In this document: positions 7,385 through 14,132 of the stretch, piece by piece
Layout: each line of letters begins with the position of its first letter
Numbering within the stretch: the stretch's first letter is position 1
Source: Chlamydiia bacterium
Lineage (GTDB): Bacteria; Chlamydiota; Chlamydiia; Chlamydiales; SM23-39
Direction of reading: 5' to 3'
Assembly: GCA_016194825.1 (NCBI GenBank)
Contig: JACQAR010000013.1
Location: 1-17,874, forward strand
DNA: 17,874 nt
Program-made: the position numbers and the translations under genes
Notes under the pieces: model-generated
Seen by the model: the letters and a program-made list of their open reading frames with translations, nothing else
Told to the model about the DNA's origin: nothing
Databases searched by the model: none

Positions 7385-8461
7385 ATGTCTTTGCTCTACT
7401 AATCCACGGAGGCTCGTGTCGATAGTCTCTACTCCTGTAACGCAGAAAGTGATTCTTGGGCTGTGTCTGACAAATTCGCAAAGAAGATCTTTTATGGCTT
7501 CGGTTATGCCGCAAGAGCGCAGTTCAAGATTGCGCAGTTGAGAGGCAGTATTCAAAGAGATGTTTTGCAACAAGTAATGCAAGCCATGATCCCCAATCTT
7601 CCTAAATGAGAGCTTCAGAGATGTTACACTCTGGTTTACCGTAAGGCTCTCAGCAATCGGGCCTAGAACCGATAGATCCATGGTGCTCTGGTTGTCTGGA
7701 GAACCTTCCAGTTCGACAGAAGTGATGTGCTTTGAGAGGGTGACCAATTTGCCGATTTCTTCTGTATTGGCTCGGGTATATTCGGTGCTCCAGGGAAGCG
7801 CCACTTTCTTAATGTTCGGACAGCATGCCATTTGGGTGACAAGAGAAGAGTCCGGTATATTGAACGGGGCAATCGATCGAACTGTTGTAATGCCAGACAA
7901 AAACTCCTGGGGAATCGCTATTCGAGGATTGTTTGAATGAGCCCGGCATACGTATATGAAAGAAAGATCAGGTTCTCCTTGTTCACACCAATATTGGGCA
8001 ATCCATAAATCGGTCAATGGGTCTTGGTTCTGTACACAGAAGTCGTCAAAAGATTGTCCTTGGTGAATCGATCGGTCATACTGGGTAGCTTCCTCTGGAG
8101 TGAGAGCGTTTTCATTGACAAGAGAGGTGAGAGCTGTGAGTAGCTCTGTCCTTGAGAGGAAAAATGGGACGGGTTTCGTCTGCTGTACTTCCAAAATAGC
8201 CTCGAAGACTACCCGAGCCTTATTTACTGGCACCGTATGGTATGTCGGGTGATCATTTTTTATAATCGTCTCGATCGGCGTCAAAGCCCGGACCCTGGTG
8301 CTCAAAGTTTCGTGATGGGCAAAACTCAAATAAGAAGGGGTAATTAAGTACTGGAAGCCGGGTCTCTCTGGGCTCGCCCCTACATATTTCAGCTGCAGAA
8401 AGTTTTGAGGGAACCGTCCTGGATCAATAGCTTGAATAGGAGCGCTGAGGGCTGGGGTCAT
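7316..8461 (-). CDS. Leucine-rich-repeat protein (ribonuclease-inhibitor type), possible effector
   Basis: A 381-residue soluble protein with no signal peptide or membrane helix. The second half (about residues 225-345) has leucine-rich repeats of the ribonuclease-inhibitor type, for example SVTSLKLSFRKIGDHGLHYL and QLRNLELRSCGITEAIKDLL, the kind found in eukaryotic and eukaryote-like bacterial proteins. The N-terminal ~200 residues match nothing I can name. I choose the ATG at 8461 because AGAAGGA lies 5 bases upstream; the frame extends to a TTG at 8515 but that extension overlaps the probable promoter. The last 22 residues (a Ser/Gly/Asn-rich tail) are encoded antisense to the end of the HEAT gene. 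By eye it is more AT-rich than its neighbours. LRR proteins are common secreted effectors of environmental chlamydiae, so a host-facing role is plausible but inferred. Confidence 0.75.
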   Translation of the reverse strand: MTPALSAPIQAIDPGRFPQNFLQLKYVGASPERPGFQYLITPSYLSFAHHETLSTRVRALTPIETIIKNDHPTYHTVPVNKARVVFEAILEVQQTKPVPFFLSRTELLTALTSLVNENALTPEEATQYDRSIHQGQSFDDFCVQNQDPLTDLWIAQYWCEQGEPDLSFIYVCRAHSNNPRIAIPQEFLSGITTVRSIAPFNIPDSSLVTQMACCPNIKKVALPWSTEYTRANTEEIGKLVTLSKHITSVELEGSPDNQSTMDLSVLGPIAESLTVNQSVTSLKLSFRKIGDHGLHYLLQNISLNTASQLRNLELRSCGITEAIKDLLCEFVRHSPRITFCVTGVETIDTSLRGLVEQRHLMIQGLNQSSSSGNTQDGERFL

Positions 8462-8486
8462 ACTTTTCCTTCTATTTTGGGCCAAT

Positions 8487-8515
8487 AATTTATCATACCG
8501 CTGGGCTAATTGCAA
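8487..8515 (-). promoter_or_regulatory. Possible sigma70-type promoter for the LRR gene
   Basis: Reading the minus strand, TTGCAA (8515-8510) and TAAATT (8492-8487) are 17 bases apart, each matching four of six consensus positions. A start near base 8480 would leave a leader of about 19 bases containing the ribosome site AGAAGGA before the ATG at 8461. A second TTGCAA lies at 8523-8528. This is a pattern match only. Confidence 0.35.
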
Positions 8516-8557
8516 AGCAGATTTGCAACTGCCTCTTGTGGTAAACTAGTAGTCACC

Positions 8558-9763
8558 ATGAAAAAAATGATTTGGTTGGGCCATTTTTTCGACCGGTACG
8601 ACCAGGCGCTGTTTGCTGTTTTGGCCCCTACGTTAGCGCCTCTCTTTTTTCCTTTTGAAGATCCTATCTATGGGCTGATAGCTGCTTTTTGCTTGGTGCC
8701 GCTGGGGTTGCTCTCAAAACCAGTGGGCGCCTATGTCTTTGGGAGGCGGGGGGATCGAATAGGCTACCACTCGACCTTGTCCGTTAGTTTGATCGGGATG
8801 GCTTTTTCTACGGCAGCGATGGGTTTTTTGCCCACCTATCAGCAGATCGGGATATGGGCGCCTGTGCTATTAGGAGTATGCCGCCTCTTGCAAAACTTTT
8901 TTTCGGCTGGAGGGACGACAGGTGCTTCGATTGTGGCTCTCGCAGATGCACCAGAGAAAAAACGGACTTTGGTGAGCAGCCTCATTGATGCGTCGGGGAT
9001 GGTGGGAACGTGGTTTGGAAGTGCTGTCTGCGCTGCTGCACTATATGGAGGCATTTCCTGGAGGTGGCTCTTTCTTTCGGGTCTTTTGGCTGGTTGCATC
9101 GGAGTCTATGTCCGCAAGACTCCGATTGTTACTGTAGCTCCTAAAAAAGAACATGCCCCATTCCGAGTGCTCTGGAAACATAAAAAAGAGATCGGCTCGA
9201 TTGCGGCAGCGACCGGCTTTTCTTATGGTAATTATTACCTGATCACTCTCTTTTTCAATGGGTTTTTACCCTTGGTGGGGCTAGCCAGCACGGAAACGGT
9301 GCTCGCCGTCAATTCGTGGATGCTCCTTTTTGATCTATGTCTACTGCCCCTCGTGGGATACTTGGTGCAAACTCGAGCAGCGCGAGATACTTGGATGCGT
9401 GTGTCTTTGATGGCGAGTCTGTTTCTTGCGATCCCTCTCTACTTATGTCTGGATAGTGGTTGGAGCTGGATTGTTGTGCGCATGGCGTTCATGGTGTTGG
9501 GGGTCTTTTTTTCGGCACCGATCCATGCTTGGGCGCTCGATTGCGCTCCGAGCGAGCACCGCTATGCAGTGAAGGCGATGGGGACTGCCCTGGGCTCTCG
9601 CTTTTTAGGGGCTCCAGTACCGGTTTTGGCTCTTTGGCTTTACCAGTGTACGGGATGGGTCTGGGCGCCGGGCCTCATTGTGGCCGCGTTAGCACTGATC
9701 GCGTTGGTCTTTATGAAGCAATTATCTGTTGCCGTTTCTTTCTCTCTTGCCAGAGGTAGATAG
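8558..9763 (+). CDS. MFS transporter (metabolite:H+ symporter-like)
   Basis: An inner-membrane carrier of 401 residues with about 12 hydrophobic segments separated by a polar central loop (KKEHAPFRVLWKHKKEIG). The conserved loop between helices 2 and 3 is present as GRRGDRIGYHSTL, the MFS 'motif A', and helix 1 has FFDRYDQALFAV, like the ProP/ShiA (MHS) branch where an acidic residue sits in the first helix. The substrate cannot be read from the sequence; relatives take up osmolytes, organic acids and other small metabolites with protons. I start at the ATG at 8558 (MKKMIWLGHFFDRYD); the frame extends 16 codons to a TTG at 8510 with no membrane or family character. The Shine-Dalgarno is weak. 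It is divergent from the LRR gene across 96 bases, and its last 53 bases overlap the convergent APC transporter gene. Confidence 0.85.
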   Translation: MKKMIWLGHFFDRYDQALFAVLAPTLAPLFFPFEDPIYGLIAAFCLVPLGLLSKPVGAYVFGRRGDRIGYHSTLSVSLIGMAFSTAAMGFLPTYQQIGIWAPVLLGVCRLLQNFFSAGGTTGASIVALADAPEKKRTLVSSLIDASGMVGTWFGSAVCAAALYGGISWRWLFLSGLLAGCIGVYVRKTPIVTVAPKKEHAPFRVLWKHKKEIGSIAAATGFSYGNYYLITLFFNGFLPLVGLASTETVLAVNSWMLLFDLCLLPLVGYLVQTRAARDTWMRVSLMASLFLAIPLYLCLDSGWSWIVVRMAFMVLGVFFSAPIHAWALDCAPSEHRYAVKAMGTALGSRFLGAPVPVLALWLYQCTGWVWAPGLIVAALALIALVFMKQLSVAVSFSLARGR

Positions 9764-10991
9764 GAAGGCCGCTTGCTAGAAAAAGCGCGCCAATCGCCAG
9801 ATGTTTCAGCGTAATGTAGGAAAGAGCCCAGACGCAAAAGGCAACAGCCAGCCAGCCAATGCAGCGATAGAAAAGAGATCCTTTTTCCTGAGACAGGATT
9901 TTCAAGAAGGCGCAGCTGCAGCCGAGATAGACGAAAAGAAAGATGGTCACGGAGATGTCAATGATCTCGTTGAGCTGATGTAGAATGTTGGGAGTGAGAG
10001 TGAGACAAAGGAGTGGGAGTGTACAGCACAGCGCAATGGAAAGGCTCACGTAGGGTGCTCCAAAGCGGTTTGTTTTGCCGAAAATAGAGGGAAATAGTCC
10101 CGCTGTACCCGCTTCTTTTGCCATTTGTCCACTGGTCAATACCCAGGCATTGAGCGTCCCGATGCAAACGATGAAGGCGATGCAGGCAATGACTGTGTGC
10201 CATCCCAACCCAAAGAGGGCATGAGCAGCATCGACGTAAGGAGCAGAGCTATGGGCCAAGATTTGCGGATCGATGATGCCCATGATCCCGATGCTATTTA
10301 AGAAATAAATCGCCGCCACTGCTATGGTCCCCATGATCACTGCGCGAGGGATCGCCTTCGATGGGTTTTCAATGATGCCTGCTGTGACCGTGGCGCTCTC
10401 CAGACCGATGAACCCCCAAAACGTCATGAGCGATGCGGTATTGAGCGACTGGAGCGTGTTGGTAGAGGCGGTCCATGCAAAATATTCTGGCCTGAGATAA
10501 AAAAGTCCTGCAATAGGAATGACAATCAGAGGCAGACACTTGAGGATCGTCAAAAACAGCTCCAAGGAACCTGCAACACCGGCTCCGCGCATATTGATCA
10601 GCGAGATAGTGGTGATGATGAGGATTTCTGCGAGTAGCATCATCGCGGGGCTCGCAATACTGATCATCGAAGATAAGTAGCCGACAGCGGCCAAAATGAC
10701 AGCGATGCTGCTCATCCAGGAAACGACCCAGTAGGTCCAAGCGGTATAAAAGGCGGCCGTTTTTCCAAACGCCCTTTCCATATACACATGAGGGCCTCCA
10801 CTTTGCGGAAGGCGCAAGCTCAGTTGCGAAAAAACCAGAGCGAGCAAGATCGCACCGACCCCGGAAATGAGCCAGCCAAATAGGCTAATGGGCCCTAAAA
10901 TCGCCAAGCTCGCAGGCAAGAGGAAGACTCCAGAACCGATCTGACTGCCGATGACGAGGGAAACCAGTGCGCGGAAAGAGAGCTTTTTCAT
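9711..10991 (-). CDS. APC-family amino acid/polyamine transporter
   Basis: A 426-residue inner-membrane carrier with about 12 hydrophobic segments. The first helix carries GSQIGSGVFLLPASL, the unwound glycine-rich helix that binds the substrate amino and carboxyl groups in AdiC/PotE/CadB-type antiporters, and helix 6 has MTFWGFIGLESAT, matching the family F/W.G.E pattern. Length fits the basic amino acid/polyamine antiporter branch, which in chlamydiae includes the arginine:agmatine exchanger; which amino acid is moved here is not visible. It is the third and last gene of a minus-strand operon: its ATG at 10991 is 3 bases after the stop of the alpha/beta hydrolase gene, so translation may be coupled. 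The C-terminus is short and basic (QERKKRQQ). Its last 53 bases overlap the end of the MFS gene on the other strand. Confidence 0.88.
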   Translation of the reverse strand: MKKLSFRALVSLVIGSQIGSGVFLLPASLAILGPISLFGWLISGVGAILLALVFSQLSLRLPQSGGPHVYMERAFGKTAAFYTAWTYWVVSWMSSIAVILAAVGYLSSMISIASPAMMLLAEILIITTISLINMRGAGVAGSLELFLTILKCLPLIVIPIAGLFYLRPEYFAWTASTNTLQSLNTASLMTFWGFIGLESATVTAGIIENPSKAIPRAVIMGTIAVAAIYFLNSIGIMGIIDPQILAHSSAPYVDAAHALFGLGWHTVIACIAFIVCIGTLNAWVLTSGQMAKEAGTAGLFPSIFGKTNRFGAPYVSLSIALCCTLPLLCLTLTPNILHQLNEIIDISVTIFLFVYLGCSCAFLKILSQEKGSLFYRCIGWLAVAFCVWALSYITLKHLAIGALFLASGLPIYLWQERKKRQQIIAS

Positions 10992-10994
10992 CTT

Positions 10995-12161
10995 TTAGGC
11001 GTTGATTGCAATCTGAGCGGGTTGTACAGGTGCGAAGAGGTATTTTGCGATTTCTTCTACAGCGCTAAACGAACGGGGGACCCCAGTTCCATATTCTGCG
11101 CGATATTGGTCCAAAGGAGTCGCATGATGATACATATTGAATCCCATGATTTCAGCTAGTTGCAGCACGTTCTGCCCTTCGAGCCGGATCGCATCGAACC
11201 CTCTTCGGCGCGTTTGCACAGCCAGTTCATAGCAGCTGGCTGCTTGCTTGATGGTAGAGTCTCTCGGATGATAGACAATGAGCGGCTTGCCGGAGACCCT
11301 GGCAATCGGAGTGACTAAATTCCATTTCATGGCTTCAATAGCGCAGGGGAACCAGAATAAAAAGCATCTCAGGAAGGGGTGATCTTTCAGATAGCTGCGG
11401 ATGACATCGGCTGTGGATGAAAAGGAGCGTTCATTCACATAGGGCGCCGTGCATTCTTGGTGCAGTGCTTTGACGTTGGCCGAGATGCAGCCGCCGAGCG
11501 ACCAGCCATACGTGCGGATCTGTTCCGCAGGCACATGCAATTGATCGCGCACGAATTGAAAAATGGCCTCTCCATCCAAAATCAGGTCTTCGGGTCGTTG
11601 GAAATATTCTGAGGTGACTTGAGGGTTTTTGGAGAGGTACACGTCGCGATAATCAAAGGCCACTAGATTGATCGGAGTGTTTGTCCGGATGGCTTCTTTA
11701 AAGAGCCAGGAATGAACAGCCAGTTCAGAAATCGCCATATTGGGCTGGTAGTAGATGATTGTTGGCGTGTCTGCAGTGCTCTTTTTGTGTTTGAAATAAA
11801 GCGTGGCAAGGGGGACTTTATCAGGTGTCACGACGGTATGTCTCTCGACAGTATACGATTGTCTAAACGCCCGGTTTTCGTCTGTTATAGGGCCATCGCA
11901 ATAGGCATTGAATAGGTCTCGGATTTTCTGCAGTTTTTCTACAGAGAGGTGCACTGAGGGGAGAGTCGCTTTTTTTGACAGATAGGCGACATACCAACCG
12001 ATGGCCCGGATGACCAGGATCACAGGGATGAGCACAGAGAGGATATTCCAAACCACCCGTCCCACTTTTTCCCAGAGGGTAGGGGGTTCGAGATTCAGGT
12101 GACGGTTATGTGCGTCCCATTTCGCGTGGAAGACGCTTTGTGGTGCAATCGTGTGAATCAT
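10995..12161 (-). CDS. Membrane-anchored alpha/beta hydrolase
   Basis: A 388-residue serine hydrolase. The nucleophile elbow is YGWSLGG with the active serine at residue 221. The acid is probably Asp301 in YHPRDSTIK and the base His345 or His346 in MGFNMYHHATPLD; all are spaced as expected for the alpha/beta fold. Residues about 36-61 form one long hydrophobic segment, so the catalytic part is likely tethered to a membrane. I start at the ATG at 12161 because it lies 4 bases after the stop of the upstream Inc-like gene; the frame extends 60 codons further, but that extension is antisense-like filler within the upstream gene. The substrate is unknown: esterase, lipase and thioesterase activities are all possible. 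The 3-4 base junctions on both sides suggest expression as one unit with the Inc-like protein and the APC transporter. Confidence 0.82.
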   Translation of the reverse strand: MIHTIAPQSVFHAKWDAHNRHLNLEPPTLWEKVGRVVWNILSVLIPVILVIRAIGWYVAYLSKKATLPSVHLSVEKLQKIRDLFNAYCDGPITDENRAFRQSYTVERHTVVTPDKVPLATLYFKHKKSTADTPTIIYYQPNMAISELAVHSWLFKEAIRTNTPINLVAFDYRDVYLSKNPQVTSEYFQRPEDLILDGEAIFQFVRDQLHVPAEQIRTYGWSLGGCISANVKALHQECTAPYVNERSFSSTADVIRSYLKDHPFLRCFLFWFPCAIEAMKWNLVTPIARVSGKPLIVYHPRDSTIKQAASCYELAVQTRRRGFDAIRLEGQNVLQLAEIMGFNMYHHATPLDQYRAEYGTGVPRSFSAVEEIAKYLFAPVQPAQIAINA

Positions 12162-12165
12162 GGTG

Positions 12166-12987
12166 TTATCCAAAAATAATGGGTAGCATATCTTTTGGAG
12201 GCAAAGAGGCAAGGCCCTTTTGCAGGCGGTCAAATGGCACACGCCGTCCATCTTTGCCGATGAAATACGTGTCGTCTTGATGAATAGCGCGATCGAGAAT
12301 TCTTTCATCGCAGTCTTTGATGCGGCATTCGCCGATGTCACTCAGGTTGCGCGCTTGTAGAGCCGGTTCTTGCATGATTTTGAGCATGAGTGTGGCCATC
12401 AAGCCAGCAGGCAACTCGTCTCTTTCCAGGCGGCTGTAACCTTTTCGCTTTGCCTCCAGCATCACGGCGTGAGAGGAGCTTTCCAGACCAAAGTTGGCCT
12501 GCAACTCTTGGTGGGCTTCCTGGCGGATTTCTTCGTAGGCTTGGTAGTGGGCGATCACAGGCAATAGCTCGCGCTCTGGTAATGTAATACGGTCCCCTCC
12601 TATCGGAATACCGCTATTGTACATGCTCAGCCTCAGGCCATCTGCATCTAATGCCTGCAGTTCTCGGTACTTATTCGCGATCCGGGTAGCCATTTGGCTT
12701 TGGGCTTCGAGTTCCAGTTTTTTCTTCTGCAATTTCGAGAGTGGGTAGCTGAGGATAGGAGTTAAGAGAACGCCGCCGAATAACACATGGGACAGCCAAG
12801 GAACAGAAGCTCCGACCCCAAAAGAGACAACCAGTACTCCCAGTGCGATTGCTGCAAGCGCCACCATCGTAATTTTGGATAAAATATTATAGCATAGCGC
12901 CTGACGTTTCAGGCTCCGTTCCACCTGGAGAGGGTTCTCCGAAAAGAGGGGGTTACGGGTTGGTGCTGTTTGGATCTGAGAGGTCAT
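12166..12987 (-). CDS. Inc-like two-helix membrane protein, hypothetical
   Basis: I do not recognise this 273-residue protein by homology. Residues about 34-57 and 64-83 are two hydrophobic segments joined by a very short loop (ASVPW region), the bilobed hairpin typical of chlamydial inclusion membrane (Inc) proteins. Before them is a polar, Ser/Thr/Asn-rich N-terminus without a cleavable signal; after them is a long charged, helical cytosolic part starting KLQKKKLELEAQSQ. By known Inc topology both ends would face the host cytosol. I choose the ATG at 12987 (MTSQIQTAPT) because AAAGGAGA ends just upstream; the ATG at 13020 would add 11 residues and discard that site. It is the first gene of a three-gene operon with the alpha/beta hydrolase and APC transporter. 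Inc status is inferred from shape only, and an ordinary membrane protein is the alternative. Confidence 0.6.
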   Translation of the reverse strand: MTSQIQTAPTRNPLFSENPLQVERSLKRQALCYNILSKITMVALAAIALGVLVVSFGVGASVPWLSHVLFGGVLLTPILSYPLSKLQKKKLELEAQSQMATRIANKYRELQALDADGLRLSMYNSGIPIGGDRITLPERELLPVIAHYQAYEEIRQEAHQELQANFGLESSSHAVMLEAKRKGYSRLERDELPAGLMATLMLKIMQEPALQARNLSDIGECRIKDCDERILDRAIHQDDTYFIGKDGRRVPFDRLQKGLASLPPKDMLPIIFG

Positions 12988-13009
12988 TACGTCTCCTTTT
13001 TCGGCCAGC

Positions 13010-13015
13010 ATCATA
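13010..13015 (-). promoter_or_regulatory. Possible -10 box (TATGAT) for the Inc-like/hydrolase/APC operon
   Basis: On the minus strand TATGAT matches five of six -10 consensus positions and would start RNA near base 13003, 16 bases before the ATG at 12987, leaving the ribosome site AAAGGAG intact. No good -35 box is seen at the right distance. An A/T-tract palindrome at 13056-13071 sits where an UP element or activator site would be. Confidence 0.3.
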
Positions 13016-13055
13016 CACATTCTTCGTTAAAAGTTCATTCATAAAAATTTAGACA

Positions 13056-13071
13056 AATAAAAATTTTTATT
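13056..13071. repeat. 16-base perfect AT palindrome with a partial second copy
   Basis: AATAAAAATTTTTATT reads the same on both strands. Its left part, ATAAAAATTT, is repeated at 13041-13050, 16 bases away, about one and a half helical turns. It lies 70-85 bases upstream of the Inc-like operon start codon. It could be a protein-binding or DNA-bending site; no factor is implied by the sequence itself. Confidence 0.6.
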
Positions 13072-13112
13072 ACTACAAAGCGAATGGTAAAAAATTGCTG
13101 AAAAATGTAGGC

Positions 13113-13185
13113 GTCGGGATGTTCCGCTCCCGCTCTCCCCATCTACCCTTTTGCTGGGATAGGTTCCAAGGGGTGCAACCCCGAC
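13113..13185. repeat. GC-rich fold-prone intergenic block with inverted ends
   Basis: Within an AT- and pyrimidine-rich spacer of about 200 bases is a GC-rich stretch bounded by GTCGGG (13113-13118) and CCCGAC (13180-13185). Inside are CGGGA/TCCCG (13115-13119 with 13128-13132), CTACCC/GGGATAG with one bulged base (13143-13148 with 13156-13162) and GGGGT-GCA-ACCCC (13170-13182). Some pairings exclude each other. Possible readings are a REP/MITE-like palindromic element, a small structured RNA, or the 3' end of the sufE transcript. No U-tract that would make a clear terminator was found. The remainder of the spacer (13186-13220) is a CT-rich tract. Confidence 0.5.
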
Positions 13186-13220
13186 TGTCTATATTTTCTT
13201 CTTTTCTCTCTCCCTCTCTA

Positions 13221-13640
13221 CTATTTGACTAGGAACTTGAGGGCGTCTTGTTTCATCCGGAGGTGGATGTGGTAGAGTCCGTGGGAGCGGTTGGGGGTGA
13301 GGGAGCCCTCGATGCCGATGGTTTTTAGGAAGTCGGGGGAAATTTTGAGGATGGTCTCGGGCGTCTCCCCAGAATAGGCCTGGACGAGGATCGCCGCCAT
13401 GCCGGCAGAAATGAGCGCTTCCGAGAAGGCATGAAAATAGATTTTTCCCTCACGCAACTCTGAATAGAGATACAAAATACTCTGACAGCCAGGCACGATA
13501 TTGGCAAAAATCTTTTGCGTAGGCGGCAGGAGGGTGAGTTTGCGCCCCATCTCGATCATCGCTTTGTAGCGGCTTTCAGCATTCAAATCCTGAAAGATTT
13601 TTTGGATTGCTTCGACCTTTTTGGAAAAAGTTTCGCTCAT
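13221..13640 (-). CDS. sufE: SufE-family cysteine desulfurase partner
   Basis: A 139-residue SufE-type protein. SufE takes the persulfide sulfur from the cysteine desulfurase SufS and passes it to the SufBCD scaffold for iron-sulfur cluster assembly. The sulfur-accepting cysteine is Cys52 in the motif ANIVPGCQS. The following family features (a LREGKIYFHAFSEALISAGM strand-helix region and the SLTPNRSHG loop) are in place. Length is normal for the family (about 140). I start at the ATG at 13640 (MSETFSKK), which fits other SufE proteins. An in-frame ATG at 13661 would add seven residues. Neither has a recognisable Shine-Dalgarno. It stands alone, divergent from infA across 82 bases; no other suf genes are in the window. 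Confidence 0.9.
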   Translation of the reverse strand: MSETFSKKVEAIQKIFQDLNAESRYKAMIEMGRKLTLLPPTQKIFANIVPGCQSILYLYSELREGKIYFHAFSEALISAGMAAILVQAYSGETPETILKISPDFLKTIGIEGSLTPNRSHGLYHIHLRMKQDALKFLVK

Positions 13641-13646
13641 GGAAAA

Positions 13647-13673
13647 AGAATAGCACGGCATTTCTATTGACAA
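13647..13673 (-). promoter_or_regulatory. Possible promoter of sufE giving a leaderless mRNA
   Basis: On the minus strand TTGTCA (13673-13668) and TATTCT (13652-13647) are 15 bases apart. RNA would begin at about 13640, exactly the A of the sufE ATG, which would explain the missing Shine-Dalgarno. The spacer is shorter than the usual 16-18, so this is tentative. Confidence 0.3.
13667..13672 (+). promoter_or_regulatory. Perfect -35 box (TTGACA) upstream of infA
   Basis: TTGACA lies 50 bases before the infA start and overlaps, on the other strand, the TTGTCA proposed for sufE. The matching -10 is unclear: GATAGT (13693-13698) fits four of six positions but the spacing would be 20, and TTTGAT (13690-13695) fits the spacing but is a poor match. 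Confidence 0.35.
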
Positions 13674-13722
13674 CAATCCCTAAATCTCGTTTGATAGTAA
13701 GCATTTCCGAGCTAAAAGCCTT

Positions 13723-13941
13723 ATGTCGAAAGAAGAAACAATTAAGATGGAGGGCAAAGTTGACGAACTTTTGCCCAATATGAACTTTAGCGTCATCCTC
13801 GAAAATGGGATGCGAGTCATTGCCCACCTCAGCGGAAAGATGAGAATGCGCAATATTCGCGTTTATGCCGGGGATCGTGTCACCGTCGAAATGTCACCTT
13901 ATGACCTGACCAAGGCGAGGATTGTGTATAGGCAAAAATAA
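13723..13941 (+). CDS. infA: Translation initiation factor IF-1
   Basis: A 72-residue IF-1, a single S1/OB-fold domain that binds the 30S A site and directs initiator tRNA to the P site. The recognisable core is present: MEGKVDELLPNMNFSVILEN, HLSGKMRMRNIRVYAGDRV and VEMSPYDLTKARIVYR, with length normal for the family. The ATG at 13723 (MSKEETIKMEG) matches the usual start; the Shine-Dalgarno is weak (no GGAG within 12 bases). It is followed 91 bases later by tRNA-Thr and then tuf, a typical chlamydial arrangement. A separate promoter for the tRNA-tuf part seems likely (see the entry at 13978-14006), so infA may be transcribed both alone and with the downstream genes. Confidence 0.97.
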   Translation: MSKEETIKMEGKVDELLPNMNFSVILENGMRVIAHLSGKMRMRNIRVYAGDRVTVEMSPYDLTKARIVYRQK

Positions 13942-13977
13942 ATTTTAGATTCCCAGATAGGAAGAGGGTTGATTTTA

Positions 13978-14006
13978 TTGCCCCAAGTACCTTAAGCTAT
14001 CATACT
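13978..14006 (+). promoter_or_regulatory. Possible promoter for tRNA-Thr and tuf
   Basis: TTGCCC (13978-13983) and CATACT (14001-14006) are separated by exactly 17 bases, each matching four of six consensus positions. A start near 14013 would lie about 20 bases before the tRNA. Chlamydial sigma66 promoters are loosely conserved, so this fits but is not proven. Confidence 0.4.
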
Positions 14007-14032
14007 TTTGAGTGAGTTTATTGAAACCAAAC

Positions 14033-14104
14033 GCCCAGGTAGCTCAGTGGTAGAGCACTTGCATGGTAAGCAAGTGGTCGTAGGTTCAATTCCTATCTTG
14101 GGCA
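14033..14104 (+). tRNA. tRNA-Thr (anticodon GGT)
   Basis: A full cloverleaf can be drawn. The acceptor is GCCCAGG with CTTGGGC (one G-T pair) and discriminator A. The D stem is GCTC/GAGC, the anticodon stem CTTGC/GCAAG with loop ATGGTAA, so the anticodon is GGT. The variable loop has five bases and the T arm is GTAGG-TTCAATT-CCTAT. The 3' CCA is not encoded. It reads threonine codons ACC and ACU. It lies 28 bases before tuf, so it is probably cut from the tuf transcript. Confidence 0.97.
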
Positions 14105-14132
14105 AACATATTTAACGGAGGATCTTAAGAAA

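Noticed and set aside
8462..8557. N-terminal extensions of the LRR and MFS proteins from TTG codons
   Set aside because: Both would cross the shared promoter region, and ATG starts with better support exist at 8461 and 8558.
12162..12341. 60-codon N-terminal extension of the alpha/beta hydrolase
   Set aside because: It lies wholly within the upstream Inc-like gene, has no hydrolase or membrane character, and the ATG at 12161 fits the operon spacing.
13186..13220. CT-rich tract as a repeat or terminator
   Set aside because: Simple composition without hairpin or regular unit; nothing functional can be supported.
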